A stretch of 64,000 nt of DNA from assembly GCA_964030475.1 (NCBI GenBank), contig CAXIPT010000036.1, forward strand, positions 70,117 to 134,116, in the 5' to 3' direction. This DNA is from Tethya wilhelma (lineage: Eukaryota; Porifera; Demospongiae; Tethyida; Tethyidae). Below the pieces are notes generated by a model. That model was not told where the DNA came from. It worked only from the letters and a program-made list of their open reading frames with translations, and did not search any database. The translations under genes and the position numbers were made by a program. Below, piece after piece: positions 1 through 12,905 of this stretch (positions are counted from its first letter, which is position 1; each line of letters begins with the position of its first letter).

Positions 1-775
1 ACTGGGTGGGACTCAGTTTTCCTGTTTACCTGTTATGCATTTTGTGAGAGAATGTGGTTGTGAAAAGTGTATACATAGTATAAAAAGCCTTCTACAGACT
101 TGATGAGCAGTTTTTTGCTTTTTCTCAAGGTACATTTTTTCGTTCATCTGTTGTCTTTCAAGCCGCCTGGTTGTTGTTCCTTGTGAGTGAGTGGCAATGG
201 CAGAAAAATCCATTTTAGAGAGCAACTAAATTTGACCTTTGACCCTTTTGAGCAATAATCAGCCATTTTGAGACCAAATCCTCTCGGCTTTGAGATAGTA
301 TCACAAGTTTCTATGAGCCTATGAATATCATTACTGTTTTAGTGTGATCCCCGCCCACTCAAAAACCTCTAACCTTAAAATTCAATGAGCTCATAATAAT
401 TATATTCATGTGAAGATAAATCTCTTTGTAGAAGCAAGCACGGATACTATTGTGGTTTGACTGATTCATACATGCATCATAATCAGTTAATATATAATTG
501 TAATTCATTGGTGACTTGAAATTTTTATTGCTGTTTAATACTCAGACACATGATATACTATCCAGTTGTGATTTAATACTTTTATCCATTTTGTTAGCTA
601 TCACTCATTTGCACTGATTCAGAACCTTCCTATTAGCTTGACAACCCATTTCTGATGTTCTATAAATAGAACTACATAATTTTGCCATTACTGGTTTTGG
701 AGTTATCCACCACCAAAGAACTTAGAAGGGGTCCAAGATGGTTGGTAGAGCTCTCATACGAGGCAGTGAGCTCAT
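1..775. other. No recognisable gene
   Basis: AT-rich sequence with short open frames only. I see no splice-bounded exon, RNA gene or element end that I can support here. Confidence 0.5.
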
Positions 776-1000
776 CTACAATGGTTAAAGGCCATCGCGG
801 TCAATGTAGGCATAGATACCGCAAACTTCAAGGCTCACTCAGTTCAAAGTCCAGCGGTATCCACAGCAGCAAATGCCCAGGTCACAACCAATAACATCCT
901 AAAGGCAGCAGACTGGAGTAACCAGTCAGTGTTTCAGAGATTTTACTACAAACCCATTAGGATCCCATCCTTTGGAGGGGCTGTTCTCACTATGCTATAG
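776..1000 (+). pseudogene. Tyrosine recombinase C-terminal relic
   Basis: An open frame of about 74 codons, ending in TAG, resembles the C-terminal catalytic part of transposon-borne tyrosine recombinases (DIRS/Crypton/XerD-like): a VGIDTANFKAHS segment, then ILKAADWS, then VFQRFYYKP. In the family the AHS motif is part of the catalytic HxxR box and the FY pair holds the nucleophilic tyrosine. Here HxxR reads HSVQ, so the arginine is replaced by glutamine. A stop codon lies just upstream in the same frame and the N-terminal half is absent. I infer a dead transposon fragment, not a host gene. The superfamily call is firm from motif order; the exact element type is open. Confidence 0.7.
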
Positions 1001-2084
1001 CAACCACGGCTAAGCAAGGTAAGTTTATACTACCACTGACTTCTAGACAGTACAACTTTTCTACTTGGTAAAAATTGAGTTCTAAATAATCCAATAGAAA
1101 AAGCTTTTGAAACTCTAAAAACAAATTTGCCACAACTTAAAAACAGTGCTACAAAATCATGTTGATATGGACTGAGGATTCTGAAATATAATAGCAGAAT
1201 GGCTCAGACCACACAGTGGTCGCCAGCTATTGTGGATTATATGAAGAATGTGATGTTGAACATATCAACATCCCCCCCCCCCACCCATTTCAAAAAAAAA
1301 AAAAGAAAAATATTTACATACACATACAAGCGATATTTTTTCGTTATAAAAAAAGACTGAGATGTATTGGAAATGGTACCTCTTCATGCACAGTAGATAT
1401 CCAGTTGAAGAACAAGCTTAAACCGCAGGAATTTATGTAACCCTTACTACAAACTAGCAATATTGAGTTAGGCTAAACGTGCTGATATATTCAACTTCAC
1501 ATTCTGTTTACAATAGCCATTCACCAAATTTAATCCTCACCAAATTTACCCACTATATGGTAATACGGCTCAGATCATGCAATAGACACCAGCGAATTAT
1601 TCTGCAAATTACCAAACAGTTTTTTATGCACACATGCACATGTAAACAATGCAGCATGCAAAATAAAATCCTCAAATATTGAAATCGCTAATCATGCCAA
1701 AATGCCGATTCGCCAAATTTTAAGCCCACCAAAGTTACCTGCTATATGGTGTATGTCAAAAATATATAAATAATTTCTAACAACTACATGTAGGACTGTG
1801 TTTTAAGGCTGTAGTAATTGTTTCATAGTAAGTTTTCTTGTAACACTACTTCAATTGTAAGGATTATAGGGAGAGACAGTTGTAATCATCTTAGAGAAAA
1901 AACCATTTCTTCGGAAAGGTGAAACACTGTCCTCTATAGGGATATGCCTGTACAAGATTCGTATACAACAAAATAATGATTAATAAACAGTTGTTCATTG
2001 ACACAACATACAATAAATAAGATTAAAGTTAAGGTTACAATGCACATTATGAATAAGAATAATTTATGTGGAAATTTGTTCTCC
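1001..2084. other. Non-coding, low-complexity and repeat debris
   Basis: Contains a C-run followed by an A-run near 1271-1305 and repeated 'caccaaatttaccc' fragments (near 1540 and 1710, also near 5040) that look like old element debris. No exon seen. Confidence 0.45.
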
Positions 2085-2690
2085 CTATCATACGTACGGT
2101 AGTACATATAGTAGGAATGGGCCACATGTCTCATAGACCCAATACAAAATGTTTATCACCATAAAAATCTAACAAAACAAAGTTAAGCCCTCAAACTTGC
2201 TCAAAGGCTCTCCCCAACAGATTACCAACTGCATGAAAGGCCTGAAGCTGTTTCCTTGGGAACTCGTAGAGAGCGCTAGTGGGAAGCCACAACAGTGCCA
2301 TTTTTGTTCTCCTAACGTACTTACTTACGTACTAACTAACTTACTTGAACACGATTTCCAGAGAACCAGAAAGTGTGGGGCCAACTTTGACAGCACTAGG
2401 TAAGTCTTTTTCAAGGGAACTGCGTTCCTTGATACTTGTTTTCATCACAAATAAGCCTAAACAAAAACTAGAAAGCTTTGAAACTTAGCATATAAATTCA
2501 TGCACTTCAACGTAGCAATCTTCTTGTTGGTAGAGTTTAAAGGTCATTCATTATCTCTCCATGTGGCATTAAACGCGCATGCGCATTAGTTACTCTAGCA
2601 TTACAATGCATGTAGCTGCTACTCAAGCTTTTTGTAGGGACTAACCAGTCTCTAACAGTCTTCACACTGTAGTGTTGAAAAAAGTGAATG
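2085..2690. repeat. Dispersed repeat family B, copy 1
   Basis: Begins with a tacgtacggtagtac-type palindrome followed by 'atagtaggaatgggc'. It is clearly homologous along its length to 8540-9167, including the ACTT/ACGT-rich tandem stretch and the 'gagagcgctagtgggaagcca' region. A more diverged relative lies at about 7790-8450. Not coding in any frame. Confidence 0.65.
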
Positions 2691-3113
2691 AACAAGTAGC
2701 AAAAATTTCAAAAAATAAGCAGTGTAGGAATGGGCAGTGCTGTAAAAAGTATGGGAACAAGGCATGTCTCAATTTCGGGCACATGACTACTTCATTTTTT
2801 TTGTGTGTGTTCAAGTCTTGGCCAATATAATCTAATCCTGCGTGTGCATGTTATACTTCATTCCACTATTTAGCTAAGTGATAAGATTTGCAAGAATTTG
2901 AACCATTAATTTAGTATGTGATACTTTTGCTTAGCTGATAAACTTCATCTGCAGATAATAATTCTAGAACCATTTACGACAATAATAATCGAGAGATCAA
3001 AAATGAAAATGAAGTAGTCATGTGCCCGAAATTGAGACATGCCTTGTTCCCATACTTTTTACAGCACTGCCCATTCCTACACTGCTTATTTTTTGAAATT
3101 TTTGCTACTTGTA
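2691..3113. mobile_element. Long-TIR MITE, copy 1
   Basis: About 100 bp at 2691-2794 reappears inverted at 3016-3113 (core 'aggaatgggcagtgctgta'), giving a 423-bp foldback element with a unique centre. The same element occurs at 9168-9532. No coding capacity, so a non-autonomous DNA element. Confidence 0.7.
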
Positions 3114-3399
3114 ATATGTTTAGCATCAGAAGTGCTTGTCAATTGTAAGGCGTGCTCAAACTTTCAAGAAACATGCCCATTAATTAACATGACCACGCCC
3201 CAAAACAGTACTCCATCACACCCCTTTCGTTCGAAGTACATAGTTGGCAACAATTTCTCGGTGAGGTAAGTATTCACATAGCCCTCCAGGCTTTGAACCT
3301 GGTGCTAAAATGCTACAAAATTTCCAACCCCCTGTACGCCTAAATCGACCCCTGTATACCGGGTGGAAACTGAATTATATAAATAACTATATATTATAC

Positions 3400-3507
3400 C
3401 TGTGCACTCTTGCAGTTGTGGTAGGTTCTGGTGTACTAAAGTCAGAGTGGGCAGGATCTTTTCTAGTCCAGTGGACATGACCAGAGTAGCCAGGAATATT
3501 GGAGCAT
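3400..3507 (-). CDS. SPATA48-like gene, downstream exon (IPGYSG)
   Basis: Minus-strand exon of 108 bp with acceptor ttgaag and donor gtataa. It encodes NIPGYSGHVHW followed by a basic, Ser/Thr/Pro-rich stretch ending TTTARVHR. The IPGYSG motif followed by HxxPAxSD is what I recall from the sperm/ciliary protein SPATA48; that match is from memory. It lies about 6 kb downstream of the exon at 9711-9784. Joining the two directly is phase-compatible but makes a TAA, so at least one unseen exon lies between or the gene is damaged. Later exons below 3400 were not found. Confidence 0.5.
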
Positions 3508-3772
3508 CTTCAATAATAAGGAATACCCCAGAAGAAGGAAATAGAAAATATTAAAATTAAAATATCGCTATTATGACAATATTACATAACCACTGTCTTA
3601 ATCCCTATACTACTGCTAAATATTTGAAGTATACACTTATAGTCAAATCTACTGATGAACACATCCTGAAAATTGAGGTGGGAGGTCTCAAGCAGCAAAG
3701 AGTTACGGATTTTAGTCTAGAGAAAAACCACTCAGGTCTTTCAGAGAAAATATTAGCTCTCTCTGTAGAGTA

Positions 3773-3982
3773 TACCATATAGCTCCAAATTTTCGTGGTA
3801 CAATATTTTCGCGAATTTCGCGATTTGACCGTATATCACGAAAATTTTCTCCACGTAAATTTAGAAAACCGTATATCGGCAATATAATTTCAGAGATCGT
3901 GATTCACGAAAATTAGCTCAAAACAGCAAAGACAGACTTTTCATGAACTTTTTGAACCACGAAAATTTGAAGCTATACAGTA
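3773..3982. mobile_element. TA-flanked MITE, copy 1
   Basis: Inverted termini reading ccatatagctccaaatttt at the left and the complement at the right, about 210 bp, no coding capacity. A cleaner copy is at 55675-55880 with TA on both sides, suggesting a Tc1/mariner-mobilised MITE. Confidence 0.75.
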
Positions 3983-4244
3983 CTCTTACAGCACTTACTA
4001 CGTATATCTGTGATTTTCAAGACAACAGCTACTAATATACTAGTTAGCAGAGTGTGATTTAGTCTTTAGCCTGAGCACTGAGAACCTGCCAACAGCCCTA
4101 CAGTACAGTCATGCCTTCAAGTTCAGAGAGCTGAATCTCTGAACCCCCAGGCTGAACGTGATTTGTCCATTAAATTTGTGTCTTGTTAGCTAAAGATAAC
4201 TTCCCTAAACAACTGAACACTGAGAACGACAGGTAGGACAGATT

Positions 4245-4757
4245 TTGGGGCACTGCATGCTGCAATAGATTTCAAATAATGCGCACTTGAATATGGAAAG
4301 GGTCATTAGGCTAGCTAGCTAATGAATAATGCATGATTTAGAAAATTAATGGCCACCATATGGAGAAGGCCCTTTCCGCCTTGTATCTAGTGACTCAATG
4401 AGAGACACAAAAAAAACCGATGGCAAAACTGACTGTCCCCAAAGAACCAAGTTTCTTCATTCAAGATTAGCTTCTAAAAGTGAATTGTCTCTGAAAAAAG
4501 AAGAAGAAGAAGAAGAAGAAGAAGAAGAAGAAGAAGATGGAGAAAATTGGAGGTTTGGCTTATTTTAGTTTGGTACTTTAACAATAGTTCTAGGCCATGA
4601 TTTAGGGTTCATTAGAATGAGAAAGAGCTAAATAGTAGCTTAAAAAGTCTTTTAGTGGCAAGTGCTCAGTTCTTGCAGAGTTATTCGCATGAATATTTAT
4701 ATTGCGCTAATGGTCCATCCATGCCATTCCTATGTACCCAGTACTACCGTACTGGGA
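4245..4757 (+). repeat. Repeat family A copy with AAG microsatellite
   Basis: Full-length-looking copy of the commonest repeat of the window. It runs from a 'cgcacttgaat' end through an (AAG)n tract at about 4498-4536 to the terminal palindrome cccagtactaccgtactggg. No terminal inverted repeats join the two ends. Related copies are listed separately. Confidence 0.75.
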
Positions 4758-7090
4758 ATAGATGATGTCTAAATTTCTTTGAAAGCAACACCTACATGTA
4801 TTTGCTCCTACGAACATGCACTTATGGCATAGTGGGAAAATTTGGTGCCTAAAAACTTGTCAGATTTCACTCTAGGCTTAATTTTTGGAAAGTAAAAACT
4901 CACATCAGACTACAGTTACTGTACATAGTTATAGGACAGTAGGGAGTTTTAGTGCAAAAAAGCTACTTTAGTGTACATATGTTTCCTTCTTTTGAATTGG
5001 TAGAGGTCGCCACTCATTGGTGATTTTGCCAAATTAAATTCATCACCAAATTTACCCAATACGTACAGTTTTTTTAACAAAACCTTCTCTCAAGACAGAC
5101 AAATTACAATATTCCCCAGATAAATATTGAGTGTTAGTTCAACCTCAGTGACTATCTATTGAATGGTATGATGGGATAGAACTAAAGCGGTCCAAGATCC
5201 CATAAAGAGCAGCTAACATTTGTATAGGTTTGGACTACATAAAGTGTGAAAGAATGTTGATGTATGTTTGCAGAAAAGCAGAGATTCACACCCACTTAGG
5301 GCAAAGGGTTCATTGAAGTTACATGACTGTCCACTCACTGGCAAGGCTGGTTTAAAAACCTGTTAATTATACTAAATCAGCATGCTTAAAGGAACTGTGT
5401 CACTATGTAAGCGATGTTTTATTACTAAAAATAAATTCATGCAATGCTATATAGCTAGCTGTAGACATTAGAAAATAGCCTTGAAGCAGCAAAATCAAGT
5501 AGCCAACAAATGACAAGTTCACTTTTTGGTAAATTTGTATTTATTTTGTGTGCATATCGCTAATGTAGGTTTTGTTGCTAGAGCTGCTATTTTCAGGTAT
5601 GAGATAGTAATGACTCCATGTCTGATTAATAGTGTTGCTTTTCCATCCTCTGCTGTTCCTAAACATGAGCAATGAGCACTGCCATGTGCACTTCAATTGA
5701 TATTGGTGCACTTTAATTTTGGCTAATGAAACAGACAGTTCATTACATAATACGGTGAAATTAGTATAGTAACTACGCACACATGCCTTCTTTTCACTTT
5801 TCTTTTACTAAAGTACACATTGATTTGACAAAGCTTTTCATGTCATGAAATTAAGCAGCAATCAAACTACAGTATCTATATGTCAATAAAAAATTTACTT
5901 GCCGTTTCCATAGAACGATCGGTTATTAGTACTAAACGCAAGTGGAAAAAAAATGGAAATGATTGTATGCATGTTTAGACAGTGACAAACAAAGTCTGAG
6001 TGCTAGGCTGGACATTGGTTAGTAGCACTTTGTAGCTAAGTTAGACTTCAAAGCTAGCATGTTAGTATAAACAGGAAAGCAAGGAAGTGGTTTACTATTG
6101 AACATATAATTAGATACAGAGAAGCGGTGATGCTTCAGCTGTGCTGCATTGCCACAGAAGTGGTCTAAGACAAACCATCGTTTTTCATTAGTAAAACGAT
6201 TCTTCTACGCAAACGGAATATACGTTTTTTATTGACTGCACTGTAACTGTGCTAAAAGCCTTCTTGCGTTAATAGTTAAGCTTCTGGCTGTACAAAAAAA
6301 TATGGGACGGGCTAATGAACTACTTAAATATTCACATTGGGCAATAAATTTTGGTAGATTTAACTTTGGTGATTTGGAAAAATTCACCAATTTGACCAAA
6401 AAAATCTTAGCAAAAGTTTTTAGTTACAGTATATGGTATGTAAGTTCTTACCTTGAGATGCTAGCTGGTTTTGGCTTCAATGATCGTATAAGTAGTGTAG
6501 GGTTAAAATCTGCTAATAGATTATCTGAAGCTTCTTCACTTGGAATATAACCACTGCATGTGTGCATGTCCATGTATACGTATAAATATATATATATATA
6601 TGTGTGTTTGTACAAGTATGAGAATGAACTCACTAGTATCCTGGTATTTGTTGAATTTTCCTATTCTTACTGCAACTGCAATGGAATCGGGACAGTCAAT
6701 GGTGCATAATAAAGACATAATGGCAATTGGCACCACAAGTACAATATAACCCTACCTCTAATACTAGGCTCTTCCCTATAGCTTTTGCAAGTTGGCATAG
6801 TTCGTATATTTATTTCTATTTTGGTATTTGAGTATTTGCCAATGCAATTTGCTAGCACCAATATGCATTTGTTTCGTTAAATTATGATCAGAATTTTGCA
6901 GCATAAAATTAATGAAGCCAACAGAACTTAAACCAGCTAGCAACAGATTTTCGTCTCTTAAATTACTGGTCTGCACACAATAACTCTGAAGCTTAGGCAC
7001 TAGTACTTCAACTGTGACACTCCATGCATTTCCTTATACCCTATGAATTCCGTTTTGATCAAGTTCTGAAAGAAAATATGAAAGCTGGTG
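4758..7090. other. Non-coding intron/intergenic sequence
   Basis: Lies inside the inferred SPATA48-like gene (between exons at 3.5 and 9.7 kb). Contains short AT repeats (6587-6602) and element debris. I see no convincing exon. Confidence 0.4.
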
Positions 7091-7545
7091 ATAAAACTTG
7101 GGAATAGCATGCACTCAGGTTACCCCAAAGCCGTATCTGACAACCAAGCTTTCAGAAATAAGAGATATAGTGCTAGTACTTTTACAGAAACCCACGCTAG
7201 CCACTCAATGAGAGATTCGAAAAACCAATACCAAAAGCACTTGAAGCTAGACAAAGATCTATACAAAGTTCATTTGTTTAATTTAAAAATCGGCTTCTGA
7301 AAGTGAGCTGTCACTGAGATACGTCGAGCCGACACAAAAATAATCAGAAGAAGATGGAAAAAATCCAAGATTAGTATAACTTAGCTTTGTACTTTAGGGA
7401 TGGTTTTAGGGCTTATTAGAAATAAAAAGAATGAGCCAATAGTATAGCCTTAAAAGCTTTAAATTGTCAAGCGCTTCATTTTTGCTGAGTTATTTGCATG
7501 AAAATTTGTATATATTATACTAATACCTGTGTGGTTTTTTTGTAA
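7091..7545 (+). repeat. Diverged repeat family A copy
   Basis: Shares the family A internal blocks ('cactcaatgagaga', 'agcttctgaaagtgagctgtc', 'gaagatggaaaaaat') but lacks the clean terminal palindrome. Confidence 0.5.
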
Positions 7546-7989
7546 AAATCTAAGCAGATAATTATTGTAAGTTTCCTTCAATAGTTACTTATGCCCAGTT
7601 TTATTTGTTACTAAACATCAAACATGACCAGAAAGCTTACAATTTAAGTTTGTTTAGAGAGCTACATGTGTAATAAAAGCTGACTGTGTGTAGTCCACAA
7701 TTTATATGTTATCTGTAAAAGTTACTTAACTTTGGATACAATTTTAAAGGAGTGTAGACTACTGTCAGTGGGCATAGAACACTTTTATCGGATCTCCTCT
7801 TCTCAATCTATCAACTTTGCAGTTTAATGTGTATAGTAGTACGTATAGTAGGAGGAGGCAGCCTGTCCCATACACACTATACAAAATGTTCAGTAAAGCA
7901 TTTGAACATTCATATCGCTTAAAGCATCCCTCAGACAGTTTTCTAATTACATGCATCAACAAAATACACAGAAACTTTCTAGAGCACTC

Positions 7990-7990
<1 letters not shown>

Positions 7991-8030
<40 letters not shown>
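7991..8030. repeat. (AG)n microsatellite
   Basis: Uninterrupted AG dinucleotide run of about 40 bp inside a diverged family B copy (about 7790-8450). Confidence 0.9.
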
Positions 8031-8032
<2 letters not shown>

Positions 8033-8539
8033 GGTTGGAAGCCACAATAGTGCAATTGTTTTCTTCTTCCTATATAACTGACAAACTCGAACATAATTTC
8101 CAGAGAAACAAAAGGCATTGTACCAACTTTGACACAGGTACAAAGTAACAACTTGATTTCATTGGAAGTACATCCTTTTTCACTTGTTTACTGCCTAGAA
8201 GTCAACAAACAAAATGTAGGGAGCCTTGAAACTTCGGTAAAAATTACTATATATAATACTGTAAATGTAGGCGTTAAGTAGGTAAAGGCAATCAATCGAC
8301 CACATGGTTTGCAGGCTGGCATGTAAGCGCGCATATGTACAAACAGCCCATGCTTTTTGTAGAGACTGACAAGTGTTTGCAATTGAGCACTTTAGCATTA
8401 AAAAAGTAAACAAGTAGTAAAAATTTAATAAAAATGATCAGTGTAGGAATGGGCAAGAGTCCTGCCTAGTTTTGTCACCTCTATGCTTGCATGCCTGCAA
8501 ATAATTCATTCATACTAACCAAATGATTACCCATTCAAT

Positions 8540-9167
8540 CATCATACGTACGGTAGTACGTATAGTAGGAATGGGCTGACTGTCCCATAGACACAATACA
8601 AAATGTTGGCCACCATAAAAATCTAGTCAAACAAAATTAGACCTTCAAAGTTGCTCAGAAGCTTTCACTGACAGATTACCAGCTGCATGCAAGTCTTAAA
8701 ACACACAAAAACTTTCTGCAGCACTCGTAGAGAGCGCTAGTGGGAAGCCACCATAGTGCCATTTTTGTTCATCTAACTTACTTACTTACTTACGTACGTA
8801 CTTCCTAACTGACTTACTTGAAAAGGATTTCCAGAGAACCAGAATGTGTTGAGCCAACTTTGACAGCACAAAGTAAGTTCTTTTCATGGGTACTACATTC
8901 CTTGATACTCGTTTTCATCATAAATAGGCCTAAACAAAAACTAGAAAGCTTTAAAACTTAGCGTATAAATTCATGTACTACAATGCAGCCATCTTTGTGG
9001 GTAGAGTTCAAAGGTCATTCATTATCTTTGCACGTGGCATTATATACGCATGCGCATTAGCTCCCTCTAGCATACTGAAGTGCATGTAGCTCCTACTCAA
9101 GCTTTTTGTAGGGACTTACCAGTCTCTGACAGTCTCCACACTGTAGTGTTGAAAAAAGTGAATGAAC
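8540..9167. repeat. Dispersed repeat family B, copy 2
   Basis: Colinear with 2085-2690, including the tandem ACTT/ACGT stretch. It is followed, like copy 1, directly by the long-TIR MITE, so the two have probably moved or been copied as a unit. Confidence 0.65.
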
Positions 9168-9532
9168 AAGTAGTAAAAATTTCAAAAAAATAAGTAGTGT
9201 AGGAATGGGCAGTGCGGTAAAAAGTATTGAAACAAGGCATGGTCTCAATTTCGGCACATGACTACTTCATTTTTATGTCCAACTCTCCAATATACTTGTC
9301 TTTTATAGTTTACTCAATTATTTTAGTAGCCAAGTGATTAGCTATAATTGTATTATACATAAGCTAGCTACAGATCATCACAACACAACGCTGAAAATCC
9401 ATAATTATAAGCGATCAAGAATTAAAATGAAGTAGTCATGTGCCGAAATTGAGATCATTCCTTGTTTCAATACTTTTTACCGCACTGCCCATTCCTACAC
9501 TACTTATTGTTTTGAAATTTTTACTACTTGTA
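9168..9532. mobile_element. Long-TIR MITE, copy 2
   Basis: Inverted arms near 9168-9270 and 9430-9532 match those of the 2691-3113 element; the centre is shorter and different. Confidence 0.7.
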
Positions 9533-9710
9533 ATTAATCATATCTAACTCTGAATCAAGCCCACACTGGCATAACTGAAACAGAAAATGAAGTAGTCTTG
9601 TGCAAAATTTAGTCTTGCCTTATTTGGAACACTGACTATTCCAATACACTCTTCACTTTTTTACTACTTGTACAATAAAAAACCCCACTAATTCCAGATA
9701 TCAAACTTAC

Positions 9711-9784
9711 TAGCTCATAGCCTGAGGACCTGTGACAAACCCACCAGTTCGTGTTTGGACATAATCCCATTCTGTTCCAATGGC
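9711..9784 (-). CDS. SPATA48-like gene, exon (WDYVQTRTGG)
   Basis: 74-bp minus-strand exon with a strong acceptor (tctctgcag) and donor (gtaagt). It encodes AIGTEWDYVQTRTGGFVTGP then QAMS plus two bases. It starts in phase 0, matching the phase-0 end of the exon at 12702-12840, so both belong to one transcript. No domain name can be assigned from sequence alone. Confidence 0.6.
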
Positions 9785-9867
9785 CTGCAGAGAAGATCAT
9801 AATTATTGGCATTGAACGATAAGCTATCAAGAGTACACTTACATAATTATACATAGTATTATACTGT

Positions 9868-10831
9868 TTGAAACCATTGTTAAGCCTTGGCACGTGCGTA
9901 GCACGTGCAGAGGATTACGGTAGTCGCTTTGTATGTCTGTCTCTCTGTCTGTTCCATCGAAATCTCAAGAAAGGCAGCTCTAGCGACAAATTTGATGGTA
10001 ATCTGAATGATCTTATAGATATATATTATTGGGTGTCCACAACGCTGTAGTTACTGAGATTTGAGGCTTTTGTGCTTCATTTGAGTGCTTAGCTTCGAGA
10101 CTACACCTATTAATCTGGTGTTCATTTTCTAGAATCAGTGTTGAAATTAAGACGCTGTGCTGTTGCTGTTGGTCAGCAGTACTAGGCAAGACATCCAGCT
10201 TAGATAGCTGGCCACACTGAAAAATTTATACATGCTAATACATCTACATGTATATGCTTACATAGCAAGCAGACCAACTTCTGCATGGCTATTAATTATT
10301 CACTGGTAGTCAGTCCAGCTAGACCTTTGTCCATAGATAGCTATTTGACAACAGCTGAGCATTCAAGTACATCTATGAGTGGATGGCATAGCTGCTCATC
10401 AAGTTCACTTGTTATAAGTAAGCATTCTGAGAAACAGCTTAGATGTTGCTCGGACAGTGAATCATGATGAGCAAGAATCCGGCTATGATGCATTGCTTGT
10501 TCTGTTTCATCACAGAGCTATGTGGCTAACTGACATAGTTGGAGTAGTTTCTTGATACACTTAGGCAATCTTTTATAGAGTGTACAGTATATGCATGTGA
10601 CAGTGCGCTATAGTACAAGTGTACCAAGGCTTGTGCACCATCGGTCCCTTAATTGAGTCAGTCTATATGCTATTCAATTTGATACCTCTGTATTCAAACA
10701 TGCATGGGTGAATACTAAACTTGAACATAACGTATAGACTAGCACACTATTTTACAACAAGAAACATAACAGCCACCAATTTTGATAAAATGAAAAAACA
10801 GTGCTTAGTTTTTAATGCTACATTATTCCTA
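9868..10831. other. Non-coding intron sequence
   Basis: Intron of the SPATA48-like gene. Near 9890 a 'gcacgtgcagaggattacggtagtcg' block recurs near 11500 and, inverted, near 35760, so it is a dispersed fragment. No exon seen. Confidence 0.4.
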
Positions 10832-11330
10832 ATACGGTAGTACTGGGTACATAGGAATGGCACGGATGTCCCATTAGCATAATACAAATATCTACGAGAA
10901 TAACTCTGCAAAAAAATGAGTGCTTGGCACTAAAGGCTTCTAAAGTTATTATTTACAGTAGCTCATTCTCTTTCTAAAAAAAGCATTGCTGAAGTACCAA
11001 ACTAAAATAGAATTTTCTTCTTCTTCTTCTTTTATCTTGAAACGACTTTTCTCAAAGACAGCTCACTTTCAGACGCTGATTCTTGAACTGTTTGTTTTCA
11101 GATACTTTAGGCATCGGTTATTCATCTCTACAGTCTGTGGTAAGTCCTCCAATTTTCAAGGACACCGGGAAATGAAAAATGCACCCGTAAATGAACTTTA
11201 CCATTGGGAAATTTGTATGTCCCAGGTAGCTTATGAATATGCCTGAGCATAGAAATTAGTGGTGCCCATACAGAGAAGGTGCTTTTCACCTTGTATGTAG
11301 TGACTCAATGACAGACACAATAGGATGGAA
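10832..11330 (-). repeat. Repeat family A copy
   Basis: Starts with the palindromic terminus (tacggtagtactgggtacat) and continues through the TTC tract and the 'gatactttaggcatcggtta' region to about 11330. Reverse orientation to the 4.2 kb copy. Confidence 0.7.
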
Positions 11331-11735
11331 AAGTGACTGAGACAAAGAAACCAAGTTAATTCTTCAAGAATCAGCTAAAAATGAAAGCAAAAACTAAATT
11401 CAATAGTCTCTGAGAAAACTCAAGCCAAAATAGAAGGATAATATTACTTTTGGTTATGTACTACAATATTAGCTCGCTAATTAGTACAAGCTAGTTATTA
11501 AGCCTAGGCATTTGCAGAGGATTATGGTATAGTCATTTTGTTTGTCTGTCTGTTTAATTGATTCTACGATCTGCTGAGCATTCCAGTATGTGCCAGTCTC
11601 TGCTGAGTGCTCCAATGCTAGTGAGTTCTAGTAGTTCAGCAGTTGCCTAGAATTCAAAAAACCTTGGCTTGAGTGAGGTAGATCTCATGATAATTTTCTA
11701 ACTGGCTTTAATGTACCTGGGTTGGTTTTCTTGAC

Positions 11736-12905
11736 ATTCAGTGCATGTGTATATCAATGCACTAACAATTATACAAGTTGAGTGTGACGAGGCTTGTGCA
11801 CCATCGGTGCCTTTATTACAGATGCAGAAGTAGAAAGATAATTTTTGCCACTCGGTGTCTGGCTCTTCTTTGTTGACAGATGACAGCCCATATCTGGTTT
11901 GGTTTTTAGCCAGCTTTGTAAAAAAATTAAGGCAGTTTTCTTGAACAGAAACAACTGAATCGTCCAGGTTGCCGCAGTTCCCTGCATGACATCTGCCTAG
12001 CTAGGGTGCTTTGCAGAGTGCTTTTAGCTCCAATAAACTTTTCATATTTGAAGTAGCAAAAAAAATCTTGATGTTAGACCCTACAAAATCAAGGTCGGTT
12101 TTCTGTGGATCAGCGTTCTAGCCACGTTGCTTGAAAAAAAAAAAAAAATGATGCATGCAAAAAATTTATTTTAAATAATGGCAGTTCACTGTAGCACTTG
12201 AAAAATACGCTAGGGAAAATAGATTTTCTACTTTCCAAGTACAAACTGTTTAAGGCTGTGCTTCGGAATAGAAAGAGGTTAGATCATACAGTTCTACATG
12301 TATTGCTAGATTTTGGTGGATTTTTGTGCTCATTAATTATTCATATCATTTATTTTGTACTTTGTACCCCGTAAACTTTAAAGAAGATAATGGAGAAAAT
12401 TGGAGGCTCAGCATATTTTAGTTTAGTACTTTAGCAATGGTTTTAGGGCATGTTTTTGGCCATTAGAAAGAGAATGAGCTAAATAGTAGCTCAAGACGTG
12501 GCTTAAGAAGCCTTTTAGTGCCAAGCGCTTAGAGTTATTTGCAAAAATATTATATTTGTAGTGTGCTAATAGGCCCTAATGTATGTATGTGCTATTCCTA
12601 TGTACCCAACACTACCGTACTGAGAATTCAAAGGCAAGAATGACATACCACTTGTTTTGTAACCAAACTGAGGGAATATAAACATAGCAGCAATGAATTA
12701 CCTGCCACCCAGCTGGCTCACTGTGGTACCTGCGAAATGTCAATTTATGGGATACAGGGTCAGGGAAACGCTCAACTGTTGACTGATGACTAGCAATAGG
12801 TGTTGGAGTTCTTTCTGCCCACCCCACTGCATCATTAGCCCTACAATGGTATGTAGATAGAAAAGTAATTTAATATCATATTATAAGCAAAGTTTTGTCC
12901 ACCTT
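11736..12905. repeat. 1.17 kb direct repeat, left copy
   Basis: Nearly identical to 14721-15889; the only difference I found is a homopolymer A-run of 15 versus 14. It contains a SPATA48-like exon (12702-12840, minus strand) and a truncated family A copy (about 12370-12626). Its right edge abuts the receptor ORF: the shared sequence ends at 'ccacctt', after which the left copy continues into receptor coding sequence and the right copy into a GT microsatellite. Confidence 0.9.
12702..12840 (-). CDS. SPATA48-like gene, exon 3, downstream copy
   Basis: 139-bp exon, acceptor attgtag, donor gtaatt. It encodes ANDAVGWAERTPTPIASHQ and then TVERFPDPVSHKL up to PAGWQ. It is a duplicate of 15686-15824. 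The exon enters with one base and ends in phase 0, so the two copies cannot both be spliced in tandem without shifting the frame; only one can be used per transcript. Confidence 0.65.

Noticed and set aside
3120..3180. Frame reading NFQETCPLI, resembling a CAPN7 C2-domain motif
   Set aside because: 18 kb upstream of CAPN7, no splice sites, and inside repeat sequence; judged coincidence.
6302..6550. 82-codon open frame starting MGRANELL
   Set aside because: Built on a dispersed 'caccaatttgacc' repeat, no splice context, no motif.
7765..8151. 128-codon minus-strand open frame with a Ser-Leu repeat
   Set aside because: The Ser-Leu run is the (AG)n microsatellite; the rest lies in repeat family B.
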